The notes beneath the pieces were generated by a model. That model was not told where the DNA came from. It searched no databases and worked only from the letters and a program-made list of their open reading frames with translations. The position numbers and the translations under genes are program-made. Below, one piece after another: positions 8,292-17,670 of a DNA stretch of 48,065 bases (the stretch's first letter is position 1; each line of letters begins with the position of its first letter). Source of the DNA: Clostridiales bacterium (GTDB lineage: Bacteria; Bacillota; Clostridia; Peptostreptococcales; Natronincolaceae); the NCBI GenBank assembly GCA_012519835.1, contig JAAYPJ010000091.1, positions 1-48,065 on the forward strand, given 5' to 3'.

Positions 8292-9028
8292 ATATTCCAC
8301 GCATCCTCGTCTAAGGGAGTCAAAAACTCATTATCCTTGTCTATAAATAAATCTAACCTTTTGACCCTGGTTTCATACTGTTCTATAGATAAATCGGTCA
8401 ATTCACATAACTTTTGGACAACCGTTTCAGGTTTTAGATTGCCCCGACTGCCGGCCGCTAAATGCATTTTTAGTAGGACTTCATACTTATCCAATGAAAC
8501 CAGTTCTATATTTTTAATGAGAGGCCTGATGTTAATTTGTTTGAACCCTGAATCGCTGCTTCTGCGACCACGTCTCTGTCTTTTCTGCTTTACCTCTATT
8601 ATCTCTTCCCTATCCAAAAGATTTTCTATACATTGTTTTATATCTGCTTCATTTAACAATTCCTTCGCTTTCAATTTGACCAGATAGGTTGAACTGCATA
8701 TTATCGACATCAATGATTTTGCTTTATCGGCAATGATTCTGCTTTCAATTATTTTTAGCCCCTCCGGCAGAACGTCATTCAGTTTGTCCATAAACAGCTC
8801 ACCATTCATATTGTCAGTCAATTGTATATCAATATATTCACCCTCACTGGCCACCCCTACTCCCAGTGCCGTGGCAAAGGCCATGATAGGGTGAGGGTTA
8901 AATCCTTGTGTGTAAGCAACAGGTATATTTGCTCTTCTGATTGCTCTTTCAAAGATCCTTATCAAATCCAAATGAGAAACAAATACCATCTCGTCTTTCT
9001 TATAAAATCTGGAACGCATAATTGCCAT
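8288..9028 (-). CDS. TIGR03936/DUF2344 family radical-SAM-linked protein
   Basis: A protein of 246 residues known almost only as the partner of the radical SAM protein encoded just upstream; biochemical role unknown. The N-terminal region MRSRFYKKDEMVFVSHLDL and YTQGFNPHPIMAFATALGVG are the family's conserved blocks. A basic segment (KRQRRGRRSSDSG, near residue 155) suggests RNA contact, which is inference. The start is the ATG at 9028, overlapping the stop of the radical SAM gene (TGATG) with GGGGGA eight bases away. The stop overlaps the rng start. Confidence 0.88.
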   Translation of the reverse strand: MAIMRSRFYKKDEMVFVSHLDLIRIFERAIRRANIPVAYTQGFNPHPIMAFATALGVGVASEGEYIDIQLTDNMNGELFMDKLNDVLPEGLKIIESRIIADKAKSLMSIICSSTYLVKLKAKELLNEADIKQCIENLLDREEIIEVKQKRQRRGRRSSDSGFKQINIRPLIKNIELVSLDKYEVLLKMHLAAGSRGNLKPETVVQKLCELTDLSIEQYETRVKRLDLFIDKDNEFLTPLDEDAWNI

Positions 9029-10866
9029 CAGCATATTCCCCCTGTAAAAGCCCGATTAATACCGCACCCTGCACAATTTACTCTGCAGTTGGGTGTAGTC
9101 TTAGCTTGTTTGGAATTTTCATTTTCCCTTATTAAAAATTCTTTACTGACCCCTACATCGATATGATCCCATGGCAATATTTCGTCATACCCCTGACGCC
9201 TGTTGGCATAAAAGGCCGGATCAATATTCACCTTTTTAAATACGGCCATCCATTTATCAAAATCGAAATGTTCTATCCAACCGTCAAATTTGCACCCCTC
9301 TTTTAAGGCGAGTTCCAGCACTTTGGAGAGTTTTCTGTCCCCTTTAGCAAACACGGCTTCCAACAAGCTCGTTTTAGGATCATGATAATCAAGTGTAATG
9401 TTCTTTCTTTTGATATTTGATGCCAACAGTTTCTGTTTTGCATATATTTCTTCCAATGTAGATTGTGGCTCCCATTGAAATGGAGTAAAGGGTTTTGGCA
9501 CAAATGTCGAAGCGCTTGCCGTAACATTCAACCTTTTCCCCCTTTGTTCCTTCGGAACCCTATAATATTCATCAACCACTTTAAAAACCAGATCTCTGAT
9601 TCCCAGTATATCTTCGTCCGTTTCCGTAGGAAGGCCGATCATAAAATACAACTTTATGTTGTTCCAACCGGATTGAAAAACGTCCTTGGCGGCATTTATC
9701 AGATCTTCCTCTGTGATCCCTTTGTTAATGACATCCCTGAGTCTCTGACTGCCTGCCTCCGGAGCAAAGGTCAGTCCTGTCTTTCTCACTTTCTGTATCT
9801 CCTTGATTATCTGCAATGAAAAACTGTCCAACCTCAAGGACGGCAAAGATATCCCTATTTTTTTGTCACCGTATTCCTCCATCAAATGTCTGACTGTCTT
9901 TTCCAATTCGGAATAGTCGCTGGTGCTCAGAGACGCTAAAGAGATTTCATCATATCCTGTACCGGAGACAAGTTTTTCAGCTAATTCCCGCAGCCTATCA
10001 AAAGATTTCTCCCTGACAGGTCTGTATATAAACCCGGCCTGACAAAAACGGCACCCTCTGATACACCCTCTGAATATCTCCAACATAATTCTGTCATGAA
10101 CAATGTTTAAATAGGGTACAATAATCTCCTCGGGATAAAAAACCTTATCTAAACTTTCAACAATCCTTTTGCGTATTGTCCCGGGAACATGTTCATATTT
10201 TGGGGTGACAGTTTTAACTGTCCCATTATCATTATAAACTACATCATAAAATGAGGGAACATATATGCCATCAATTAGAGTAGCTTTTTTCAAAAATTCA
10301 AATTTATTATAACCCTCTTTTCGCATTTTACTATACAGGTCTATAACTTCCAAAATGACCTCTTCCGCCTCCCCCAGTACGGCTATATCAACAAAATCTG
10401 CTATAGGTTCGCAATTATATGCACAGGGTCCCCCGACTACTATGATAGGGTCCTCTTCTTCTCGATCTGCACTGTATATGGGGACTCCTGCCAAATCCAG
10501 CATATTCAATATGTTGGTATAACTCAATTCATATTGTAAGGTAAACCCGATAAAATCAAAATTTCTGATAGGTTGTCTGCTCTCTAAAGCAAATAAAGGA
10601 ATGTTGCTACTTCTCATCTGTTCTTCCATATCGGTGGCCGGAGCAAATACTCTTTCACAGAACACATTTTTTTGTCTGTTAAGCAGATGGTACAAAATTT
10701 GCATTCCTAAATGGCTCATTCCTATTTCATAAATATCCGGGAAACAAAAAGCAAAGCGGACCATATTTTCATCCACTGTTTTGTGCACGCTGTTTAACTC
10801 ATTACCCAAATACCTTGCAGGTTTTTCAACTCTATATAACAAACTGTCAATTTGCAACCTCTCCAT
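9028..10866 (-). CDS. TIGR03960 family B12-binding-like radical SAM protein
   Basis: Radical SAM enzyme of unknown substrate. The 4Fe-4S/SAM motif is CIRGCRFCQAG, about 280 residues in, after a B12-binding-like N-terminal region (IGMSHLGMQILYHLLN, VVGGPCAYNCEP). The C-terminus has a second cysteine group, CRVNCAGCGINR, typical of this subgroup. I start at the ATG at 10866 (MERLQIDSLLYRVEKPARY) because GGGAG is placed seven bases upstream; an upstream ATG overlaps the previous gene and has no SD. It is tightly coupled with the DUF2344 gene and rng, which hints at a role in RNA or ribosome modification; that is inference. Confidence 0.92.
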   Translation of the reverse strand: MERLQIDSLLYRVEKPARYLGNELNSVHKTVDENMVRFAFCFPDIYEIGMSHLGMQILYHLLNRQKNVFCERVFAPATDMEEQMRSSNIPLFALESRQPIRNFDFIGFTLQYELSYTNILNMLDLAGVPIYSADREEEDPIIVVGGPCAYNCEPIADFVDIAVLGEAEEVILEVIDLYSKMRKEGYNKFEFLKKATLIDGIYVPSFYDVVYNDNGTVKTVTPKYEHVPGTIRKRIVESLDKVFYPEEIIVPYLNIVHDRIMLEIFRGCIRGCRFCQAGFIYRPVREKSFDRLRELAEKLVSGTGYDEISLASLSTSDYSELEKTVRHLMEEYGDKKIGISLPSLRLDSFSLQIIKEIQKVRKTGLTFAPEAGSQRLRDVINKGITEEDLINAAKDVFQSGWNNIKLYFMIGLPTETDEDILGIRDLVFKVVDEYYRVPKEQRGKRLNVTASASTFVPKPFTPFQWEPQSTLEEIYAKQKLLASNIKRKNITLDYHDPKTSLLEAVFAKGDRKLSKVLELALKEGCKFDGWIEHFDFDKWMAVFKKVNIDPAFYANRRQGYDEILPWDHIDVGVSKEFLIRENENSKQAKTTPNCRVNCAGCGINRAFTGGIC

Positions 10867-10879
10867 TGCCTTTCTCCCT

Positions 10880-11779
10880 TCAAAATTCATCCTTAGTTTT
10901 TAGACCGTAACAATCCCCTAGGGTAATATTATAACCATGTTCAATAATAGCGTCTATAATTTCGCTCTCCGACAAACTTCCTACTACTTTTCCTGTTACG
11001 TCCGTTATAGTTATTATACAATATTGTTCTAAGGTAAATTCATCAAATATATTTTTAGTATCAACAGATTCCATAGCTATTATATGCTTAACATCCATAA
11101 TACCCTCATAGAACAGGGATTTTTTCCTCAAAATAAGATTCTTTGCAAATATGAGATCGATATTTTCCTTTTCCTTTCTATTGGAAAGAAACATATAAAT
11201 AGACAGAAAACTTATAAAAACATATTCTATATCATAAACCGATGCCATATATGTTCCGACAACAAATAACAATATACATATACAATATCCCAATTTTATA
11301 ACTATATATGTAGCCCTTTTAATCCCCACATAATGCCCGACGATTCCCCTGGCGACCCTCCCACCATCCAGCGGTAGAATCGGTATAAGATTAAACAGAC
11401 CGATGGCCGCATTGGCTGTCAAGAATAACTGTATCATATAATTGGCCCCGATGTTAAACTCATTCATAATTAAAAGCATAATAACAACAAGTATAAAATT
11501 TGATACCGGTCCCGCCAACGCGATAATTATCTCCTGTTTAGGATTTTCTTCAATATATTTTTGGAATTTGGCCACTCCACCGAAGATGAAAATTTCTATT
11601 TCGGAAATACCTATACCATAATAAACACATACACAACAATGGGCCAATTCATGTATTAAAATAACAACAATTAATACCATCAACCTGCTAAAATAATTAA
11701 AAAACATACTGAAAATCAGTATGAAAAAAATTAAATAGCTAATCTTTATCTGTATATTAAATATTTTAAACAGCTTCAT
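10880..11779 (-). CDS. spoIVFB: Site-2 protease family protein (SpoIVFB-like, M50)
   Basis: Intramembrane zinc metalloprotease. In sporulating Firmicutes SpoIVFB cleaves pro-sigmaK in the outer forespore membrane. The zinc-binding HELAH lies in a membrane helix near residue 43 and the third ligand in LPLDGGR near residue 135; several other hydrophobic helices are visible. The C-terminal 90 residues resemble a CBS-like domain, as in SpoIVFB. The gene order minCD-spoIVFA-spoIVFB-...-rplU matches Bacillus and supports the assignment. I use the ATG at 11779, nine bases after GGGG; an ATG five codons earlier is possible. Confidence 0.85.
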   Translation of the reverse strand: MKLFKIFNIQIKISYLIFFILIFSMFFNYFSRLMVLIVVILIHELAHCCVCVYYGIGISEIEIFIFGGVAKFQKYIEENPKQEIIIALAGPVSNFILVVIMLLIMNEFNIGANYMIQLFLTANAAIGLFNLIPILPLDGGRVARGIVGHYVGIKRATYIVIKLGYCICILLFVVGTYMASVYDIEYVFISFLSIYMFLSNRKEKENIDLIFAKNLILRKKSLFYEGIMDVKHIIAMESVDTKNIFDEFTLEQYCIITITDVTGKVVGSLSESEIIDAIIEHGYNITLGDCYGLKTKDEF

Positions 11780-11831
11780 TTTTATTAGCCCCATACACCA
11801 TATGCCATAACGCCTCCATATGCTATAACCG

Positions 11832-12533
11832 TTATATATTTATGTCCATATATTTAATGGGATCGACAGGTTCATTACGGTACCATACCTCCAATAACAG
11901 TTTCTCAGAGGAGGTACCTATTACCTGGCCCTGCCCCACCCTTTTGTTTGTATTTATATGATTAGCGCCCACATATTTATATACAGACAGTAATTCACCT
12001 TTATGTTTTATTATCACATAATTGCCGATGTATTCATTTGAACCTGCGTCAATAACAACACCATCATCCACAGAATAAATATCTTGCCCTGCATCGCCGG
12101 TGAAAATCAACCCCCTCGATATATTTGACGTTCCATCAATTTCTTCATTGAAATAGGTGGTTATCTCCCCGTCAATTGGGGGGATAAACCTTTTACCCGA
12201 TTTATGTTCTATTTTCACAGCCGTTACAACCTTGTTCCCAAATGTAAAAATATAACCGGGCATTTTTTTGACATTTGCCAGGTAAGCGCCCATATCAGGA
12301 CTGGATTCCAGCTTTGTTTCTATAAAATTTAATATCTTCTTTGGCCGTTCAAAATTTAACACTTGAATCATTATTATCATTGTTAATAAAACAGCTGAAA
12401 CAACAGCTTTGATGAGCGTTTTTTTCAACCAATCGTTATAATTTTTAATATTGATAAGAGCATTTTTTTTTCTGAGCACGTTTCTGAATGGATTGTTTCT
12501 GAATGAGTTTCCCCTGGTTTTTTGCATGATCAT
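11832..12533 (-). CDS. spoIVFA: SpoIVFA-like membrane protein with degenerate M23 domain
   Basis: SpoIVFA holds and regulates SpoIVFB in the forespore outer membrane. The protein has a basic N-terminus, one transmembrane helix (about residues 42-60, ending before NFERPKK), and a C-terminal LytM/M23-like fold (IPPIDGEITTYF, DIYSVDDGVVIDAG, NYVIIKHKG). The zinc ligands of active M23 peptidases are missing: the usual GxHxGxD region reads FTGDAGQD and the HxH region reads YKYVG, so it is probably not catalytic. The start is uncertain; in-frame ATGs at 12545, 12533 and 12527 follow an AAGGGG site. Confidence 0.75.
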   Translation of the reverse strand: MIMQKTRGNSFRNNPFRNVLRKKNALINIKNYNDWLKKTLIKAVVSAVLLTMIIMIQVLNFERPKKILNFIETKLESSPDMGAYLANVKKMPGYIFTFGNKVVTAVKIEHKSGKRFIPPIDGEITTYFNEEIDGTSNISRGLIFTGDAGQDIYSVDDGVVIDAGSNEYIGNYVIIKHKGELLSVYKYVGANHINTNKRVGQGQVIGTSSEKLLLEVWYRNEPVDPIKYMDINI

Positions 12534-12558
12534 GTACCATGTCATCCCCTTTGTTTTC

Positions 12559-12603
12559 TTTGATACAGTATATTGGTTGCACAACAGTTTTATTACTATC
12601 AAA
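12559..12603. repeat. Nested inverted repeat upstream of spoIVFA
   Basis: TTTGATA and TATCAAA form the outer arms and GTTGCACAAC an inner dyad with nearly the same centre (about 12581). It lies just before the spoIVFA start region and could be an operator or an mRNA hairpin. The bases between the arms pair poorly. Confidence 0.35.
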
Positions 12604-12669
12604 ACGCAATAATGGACGGGCAAAGTTCACCTATACCAAAGACCGGAAGTGGAAGGTCAGAATGCCGCA

Positions 12670-12742
12670 GGGACACAGAGGGACGGTTCTTTTGTGTCGT
12701 TGAAAAGACACAACACAAGAAGAACCGTCCCTGCTGTGTCCC
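12670..12742. repeat. REP-like palindromic element (GGGACACAG ... CTGTGTCCC)
   Basis: A 73-bp imperfect inverted repeat: GGGACACAGAGGGACGGTTC on the left is mirrored on the right with one or two small bulges, around a short centre. The motif GGGACGGTTCTT with flanking GGGACACA is one I know as a dispersed repeat in many Firmicutes and other bacteria, often linked to REP-associated tyrosine transposases. No transposase is present here. It lies in the 324-bp space between minE and spoIVFA. Confidence 0.75.
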
Positions 12743-12796
12743 GGGGGTGAGAAACCAGAATACCGAAATCCAGATGTTTTAAATAGATTAAATCAC

Positions 12797-12832
12797 AAAA
12801 AAGGCCATCTAAATTGATTAAACAGCCTTTTA
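12797..12832 (-). terminator. Probable terminator after minE
   Basis: On the minus strand AAAAGGC pairs with GCCTTTT around a loop of about 20 bases and is followed by TTG and AT-rich sequence, 25 bp after the minE stop. It would make spoIVFA-spoIVFB a separate transcription unit, as expected for sporulation genes. Confidence 0.65.
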
Positions 12833-12856
12833 GAATCTGATATGTAATTTATAATA

Positions 12857-13138
12857 TTAAAGACTGCGTTCTTTCATCTTCCTAATAGGAATATTAGCCA
12901 CCAAGGCCGAAATATTTGAATCGTTGCTTCCCCTTCTTGTTTTTGTCAGCTTAATATCTAAACCTTCCTCATCTATTTCCATATAATTAGAAATAACCTT
13001 GATTATATCCCCCTTGACCATTTCTAGAAAATGGGGAGAACAACTTGTTCGATCATGAACCAAAACTAACTTGAGTCTCTCTTTCGCTACATTCTTACTT
13101 GTCCCCGACCCTCGGTTAAAAAATCTTAAGAAATCCAT
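12857..13138 (-). CDS. minE: Cell division topological specificity factor MinE
   Basis: Stimulates MinD ATPase and drives Min oscillation to keep septa at mid-cell. The protein has 93 residues; the MinD-binding helix AKERLKLVLVHDRTSCSPHF is near residues 18-37 and the C-terminal dimer domain contains VISNYMEIDEEGLDIKLT. Many Clostridia have MinE where Bacillus uses DivIVA/MinJ. The ATG follows GGAGGAG. It is 25 bp downstream of minD. Confidence 0.94.
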   Translation of the reverse strand: MDFLRFFNRGSGTSKNVAKERLKLVLVHDRTSCSPHFLEMVKGDIIKVISNYMEIDEEGLDIKLTKTRRGSNDSNISALVANIPIRKMKERSL

Positions 13139-13163
13139 AATTTCTCCTCCCTCCCCTTTATAT

Positions 13164-13961
13164 TTATTTAGCTAAGCCAAATATCTTTCTCAGTTTGTTC
13201 ATAAAACCTTCTTCGTTTTCCATATTTATAAAGGGAATATTTTCACCAATAATTCTTCTGGTTATATTTTTAAATGCTTGTCCCGCCAAGGACGTTTGAT
13301 TTGTGACCACCGGCTCCCCTTTATTGGCAGAAATCACTATGGCCTCATCATCCGGCACCACGCCCAATAAGTCAATAGCTAAAATATCGATCATATCGTC
13401 AATATCCATCATATCGCCTCTTTTAACCATGTCAATCCTAATACGATTAACAATCAAAACAGGGTCTCTCACTTCAGATGCTTCTAATAATCCTATAATC
13501 CTATCCGCATCCCTTACTGCCGATATTTCCGGTGTTGTCACAACAATAGCACGGTCCGCCCCCGCAATTGCGTTTTTAAACCCTTGTTCTATGCCGGCCG
13601 GACAATCAATTAGAACATAATCAAAACTTTCTTTCAATTCTAATGTAAGTTTTTGCATCTGCTCTATAGTAACGGCGCTTTTGTCCTTGGTTTGGGCCGC
13701 CGGCAATAGATATAACTCGTTATATCTCTTATCCCTTATTAAACCTTGTTTCAGCCTGCAGACATTTTCAACTACATCAACAATGTCATAAACGATCCTA
13801 TTTTCCAGTCCCATTACCACATCTAAATTTCTGAGACCAATATCGGCATCTACCACAACAACCTTATACCCCAATTCAGCCAACCCGGTCCCTATATTAG
13901 CTGTGGCTGTAGTCTTGCCGACCCCCCCTTTTCCGGATGTTACTACAATAACTTCGCCCAT
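13164..13961 (-). CDS. minD: Septum site-determining ATPase MinD
   Basis: Membrane-associated ParA-family ATPase that recruits MinC to the poles. The deviant Walker A is GKGGVGKTT near residues 10-18, followed by VVVDADIGLRNLDVVMG and the LIDCPAGIEQGF switch region. The last 15 residues (GFMNKLRKIFGLAK) form the amphipathic membrane-targeting helix. Length 265 is standard. The ATG at 13961 follows GGGGGAAGG. It lies between minC and minE in the usual order. Confidence 0.96.
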   Translation of the reverse strand: MGEVIVVTSGKGGVGKTTATANIGTGLAELGYKVVVVDADIGLRNLDVVMGLENRIVYDIVDVVENVCRLKQGLIRDKRYNELYLLPAAQTKDKSAVTIEQMQKLTLELKESFDYVLIDCPAGIEQGFKNAIAGADRAIVVTTPEISAVRDADRIIGLLEASEVRDPVLIVNRIRIDMVKRGDMMDIDDMIDILAIDLLGVVPDDEAIVISANKGEPVVTNQTSLAGQAFKNITRRIIGENIPFINMENEEGFMNKLRKIFGLAK

Positions 13962-14009
13962 AATCCTTCCCCCTATCTTATGTATAACTTCAGTAATTCT
14001 ATTATTAAT

Positions 14010-14648
14010 TTATCTCCTGTTTAGATATGGTTCAATATATACCATATTACCCCTTACCCTGGCCAGCTCCGGAATTTTCGGTTTTTCATAATAACCGTCC
14101 GGCGACCTGGCTATAACATCTGAGATTCTCAGTTGTGTAGGATCTAAATAAAATGCAGCCACACAAGCGTTTCTGTTACCATTTGAACCTGCATGTGCAA
14201 CCCCGCGCAGGCTACCCATGACAATAATGTTACCATAGGCTACTATTTGTGCTCCGGGGTTAACATCACCTAAGATTACTATATTTCCCCTGTAATTTAT
14301 ATTTTGCCCCGACCTTATGGTACCTCGTATAAATTTTGTTTTGCCTTCCGTTATTCCTGCAAATACAGTTTCTACCGGCTTAGACTTGTTTAAAGTGTCC
14401 TTTTCTTCCGGGTTTAAAACATACATTTTATATCTCGTTGCCATAAGTGTTTCCAATTCTTTTTTTTGTTCAACAGTCAAGGTATCGCAATATATATCAA
14501 AAATTTTAGCGTCCTCAAAGAAATACTTTGCCTTTTCGATTTTGCTTATCAACTGCTGTTTTATAATTTCAAAATCATGTTGGGGCTCAATATGAATTAA
14601 AATTCCATCCTTAGTACCTCTAAATTTTATTATGTTTTCTTGAACCAT
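14010..14648 (-). CDS. minC: Septum site-determining protein MinC
   Basis: Inhibits FtsZ assembly when activated by MinD. The N-terminal domain (residues 1-100, MVQENIIKFRGTKDG) is the FtsZ-facing part. The C-terminal beta-helix is clear: RSGQNINYRGNIVILGDVN, GAQIVAYGNIIVMGSLRGVAHAG. The ATG at 14648 is chosen because GGGGGA lies nine bases upstream; an in-frame ATG 24 bases earlier has none. It is the first gene of minCDE; a 200-bp gap separates it from mrdA. Confidence 0.94.
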   Translation of the reverse strand: MVQENIIKFRGTKDGILIHIEPQHDFEIIKQQLISKIEKAKYFFEDAKIFDIYCDTLTVEQKKELETLMATRYKMYVLNPEEKDTLNKSKPVETVFAGITEGKTKFIRGTIRSGQNINYRGNIVILGDVNPGAQIVAYGNIIVMGSLRGVAHAGSNGNRNACVAAFYLDPTQLRISDVIARSPDGYYEKPKIPELARVRGNMVYIEPYLNRR

Positions 14649-14849
14649 GGTGCTTATTCCCCCCAGCGGCATATTGCCTATATTAATAAATTCTCTATGA
14701 ACTGTTTAATCCCTTCTTTGCATACCAAAAAACTGATAGACATTAACACTTATTTTTCTAAGTAAATCTACATAAATTAAGGCCTAATCCGGGAAACCCT
14801 GATTTATGTTATGGTTACATACTCCCTGTCGGGTTATGTGGAGAGATTC

Positions 14850-17654
14850 CTACGGTAATAACCTGCTACTGATATCAAAATTTTCATTACTGCCCGTTTC
14901 ATTCAAACCCATATATTCAGCCACAATCTCCCTGAATATAGGGGCCCCATATCCCCCTGAGCCACCTTGTGGAATAAGAATTGCAATTGCAATTTGCGGA
15001 TCTTCATAGGGTGCAAACCCCGTGAACCAGGTAAAACTGTCATAATCAGACTTAAACTGGTCGATGTCTTTGTCCTTGATCCCGGGATTTATCTGCTTTA
15101 TTGCTTCCCTCATAACAAAAGCATCGTCCATATATTTTGCGCTGTTCTTATTTTTATTTTTCAATTGCAGCATTTTTTCTTCTACCTGTTTTAACGAAAC
15201 CCCATACCTTGATAAGTGTGTTTTTAAATATTCTACCTCGTCCACCGGAGGAATTTTGCCGGTTTTTTGTGCCGTGCCTGTTTTGGCCGCAACATCCACA
15301 GGTAATTTATCAAAAGTTAGCCTGGTCGATCCTATTGATGTAACCTGATGCATACCGACCTTCACTATATCTAAATTATTGTAGTCATTTAATTTAATTT
15401 TCTCTATTATCTCAGTAGGAAATTCTTCAATCTGCCCATTTTCAATTGATTTAAATTTATTGACAACGCTGACATTGTATTTATATCCCCCGTTGGCTAG
15501 AATAGCCATAAAATTTGCCATTTGAATCGGGGTATATGCATGTTGGCCCTGGCCAATAGCAAAGTTCATGGTATCGGATACACTCCATTTGGCTTGATTA
15601 AAATAGTTGTATTTAGCTGCATCTGTATATATGCCCGCTTTTTCTTTTTTGACTCCCAGCTCCACTATACGCTTCTCAATAGTTGCCCTTGGAGGGTTTT
15701 CCTCTGCCCAGCTTACAATGTTGTCTATTACATTCTTCAAGTTTTCTGCGTTTAGTTCGACTCTTTCCGGATCTAAATCTTGTATATTCATTTGTCTGGT
15801 TAAATAACTATTTAACATGGCCTTGACTGTTGCCAATTTTCTTTCCAGACTGGGAACACCCCCGGATCTTTCTTTCGGGACGTCTATTTCTATACCTGTA
15901 TAATCGTTTAGTCCGAATTTTTTGGCATAATCTATCAATATTTCCGGGGTCATTTTGATTGGAAGGGGTCTTCCCGCTCCATAATCATATCCGTTAGCTA
16001 TAGAATAAAAATAGTAGTTGTTGGATTCCCTGATAGCTTCAACTATGTTTTGATAGCCCATAGTCCTCCCGCTTTGGTTCCATAGCCAATTGCCAAAGGA
16101 ATGCCCCCCGATTTTGATAAAGCCCTTATCCAAAATTCTGTAATTGGGACTTAGTCCCTGCTCTAGGGCAGCAACAGCTACAGACATTTTAAATGTGGAA
16201 CCGGGTTGCACCGCCGTACTCAATGCCATATTTAGAAGGGGCCTGGGTGACAGAATATCCCTTTCATTTTCAGGCATCAAATCTTGCCAGTCCGATGTGC
16301 TTATGCCTGTGGCAAAGAGGTTGGGGTCGTAAGACGGGTAACTCACCAATGCCAGGACATTACCGTTTTTAACGTCCAATACCACGACAGCACCTGATTT
16401 TGCATTCGCCCTGACTCCACCGGTACCCAGAAAGGTGTTTTTTCCCCATCTGGTTTCATAAGTCCCGCCGGTTTGAATAGCTTTTAAAACATCTTCCAAT
16501 ACTTCTTCTGTCTTCCTCTGTAAATTTGCATCTATTGTCAGATATAGAGTTCCTCCAGGAATAGGCTCTTTCCTTTCCAAAACCTCTACTAATCTGCCGC
16601 TGGAATTTACAATTACTTTCTGGTACCCGTCCGTTCCCTTCAATATTTCCTCAAATTTATGTTCAAGCCCCGTCTTGCCTATGATATCGGAAGGCAGATA
16701 TTTTAATTCCTTGATATACTTATCTATTTCATGCTGCTGTGCAATCTTACCCAAATTCCCTAACAAGTGAGCAGCCAATTTCCCCTCCGGGTAATATCTG
16801 ATGGGTTCGACAACTATGCTTATCCCCGGTAATTCCAGGGTGTTTTCCTCTATCCTGGCTACAGACTGCGGTGAAATATCCTGTGCTATCTTTACCGGGT
16901 TATATTGTAAATAACCGCTATTTCTTATTCTTTGGCGTACCACCATTATTTTTCTGGCATCCTCAAGGGAATACTCATCAGGTATCTCGTAATTTTTTCT
17001 GATTTCATTAAAAACTTCTATGGCCTCTACATCATATTTTTTGAACCCGTAGCTCTTCAGCCAATCCTCCTTTTTTAACATATCTGTATATTCCCACCTG
17101 GTATCCTCCTTTATAGATATAGGTACAGTCAAATCCGGTATTTTCAGTAGTTCAAGTTGGGCCTCCACGGGGTCTTCTATATCTATATCATACCTTTCCT
17201 TTAAAATTTCGAAGGCTTCTTTACCATTTTTAACTCCTACCAATCCGTAAGTTTCCTTCCAATTCGCCAAATCTATATCATAGGTAAAAGCACACTCACC
17301 GGTTTCTGTCAGTATAATTGGAAATTCGTCCGTGTACTTATCACCATTTTGTTCCAATATGTTTATCAATTTCAATGCTGTTGTATTTATTCCCTTGCTG
17401 TCTATTTCATTTCTCATAATTTGCACAGTAAAACTGGGACGACTGCCGGCCAACAACCTGCCGTATCTGTCCCTTATCTCACCCCTGGGAGCGCTCAGCG
17501 GGATATTTTTAAAAATTCGGTTCTCAGCCTGCTCCCGATAATTTTGCCCTTCAACTATCATCAGGGCTGCCAGTCTTAAGACTATGGCAATGATGATTAT
17601 AGCAAACACCAAAAGTATTACGTTATATCTGTCTTTTAATTTTTTAAGTAACAA
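14850..17654 (-). CDS. mrdA: Penicillin-binding protein 2 (class B transpeptidase, elongasome)
   Basis: Crosslinks peptidoglycan during elongation with RodA and MreBCD. One N-terminal transmembrane helix (about residues 13-33), a dimerisation domain with SAPRGEIRDRYGRLLA, then the transpeptidase: SxxK as GSTFKM (near 485), SxN as SNN (near 542), and KTG as AKTGTAQKTG (near 790). The protein is long (934 residues) because of a lysine/glutamate-rich insertion between SNN and KTG and another after KTG; long forms are usual in Clostridia. The start is a TTG preceded by GGGGTG at about eight bases. It follows mreD by 16 bp. Confidence 0.95.
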   Translation of the reverse strand: MLLKKLKDRYNVILLVFAIIIIAIVLRLAALMIVEGQNYREQAENRIFKNIPLSAPRGEIRDRYGRLLAGSRPSFTVQIMRNEIDSKGINTTALKLINILEQNGDKYTDEFPIILTETGECAFTYDIDLANWKETYGLVGVKNGKEAFEILKERYDIDIEDPVEAQLELLKIPDLTVPISIKEDTRWEYTDMLKKEDWLKSYGFKKYDVEAIEVFNEIRKNYEIPDEYSLEDARKIMVVRQRIRNSGYLQYNPVKIAQDISPQSVARIEENTLELPGISIVVEPIRYYPEGKLAAHLLGNLGKIAQQHEIDKYIKELKYLPSDIIGKTGLEHKFEEILKGTDGYQKVIVNSSGRLVEVLERKEPIPGGTLYLTIDANLQRKTEEVLEDVLKAIQTGGTYETRWGKNTFLGTGGVRANAKSGAVVVLDVKNGNVLALVSYPSYDPNLFATGISTSDWQDLMPENERDILSPRPLLNMALSTAVQPGSTFKMSVAVAALEQGLSPNYRILDKGFIKIGGHSFGNWLWNQSGRTMGYQNIVEAIRESNNYYFYSIANGYDYGAGRPLPIKMTPEILIDYAKKFGLNDYTGIEIDVPKERSGGVPSLERKLATVKAMLNSYLTRQMNIQDLDPERVELNAENLKNVIDNIVSWAEENPPRATIEKRIVELGVKKEKAGIYTDAAKYNYFNQAKWSVSDTMNFAIGQGQHAYTPIQMANFMAILANGGYKYNVSVVNKFKSIENGQIEEFPTEIIEKIKLNDYNNLDIVKVGMHQVTSIGSTRLTFDKLPVDVAAKTGTAQKTGKIPPVDEVEYLKTHLSRYGVSLKQVEEKMLQLKNKNKNSAKYMDDAFVMREAIKQINPGIKDKDIDQFKSDYDSFTWFTGFAPYEDPQIAIAILIPQGGSGGYGAPIFREIVAEYMGLNETGSNENFDISSRLLP

Positions 17655-17670
17655 TTACATCACACCCCAA

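Noticed and set aside
14770-14809. ACATAAAT/ATTTATGT hairpin after mrdA as a terminator
   Set aside because: There is no T-run after the stem and the inner pairing is weak; it may be a simple dyad in the mrdA-minC gap.
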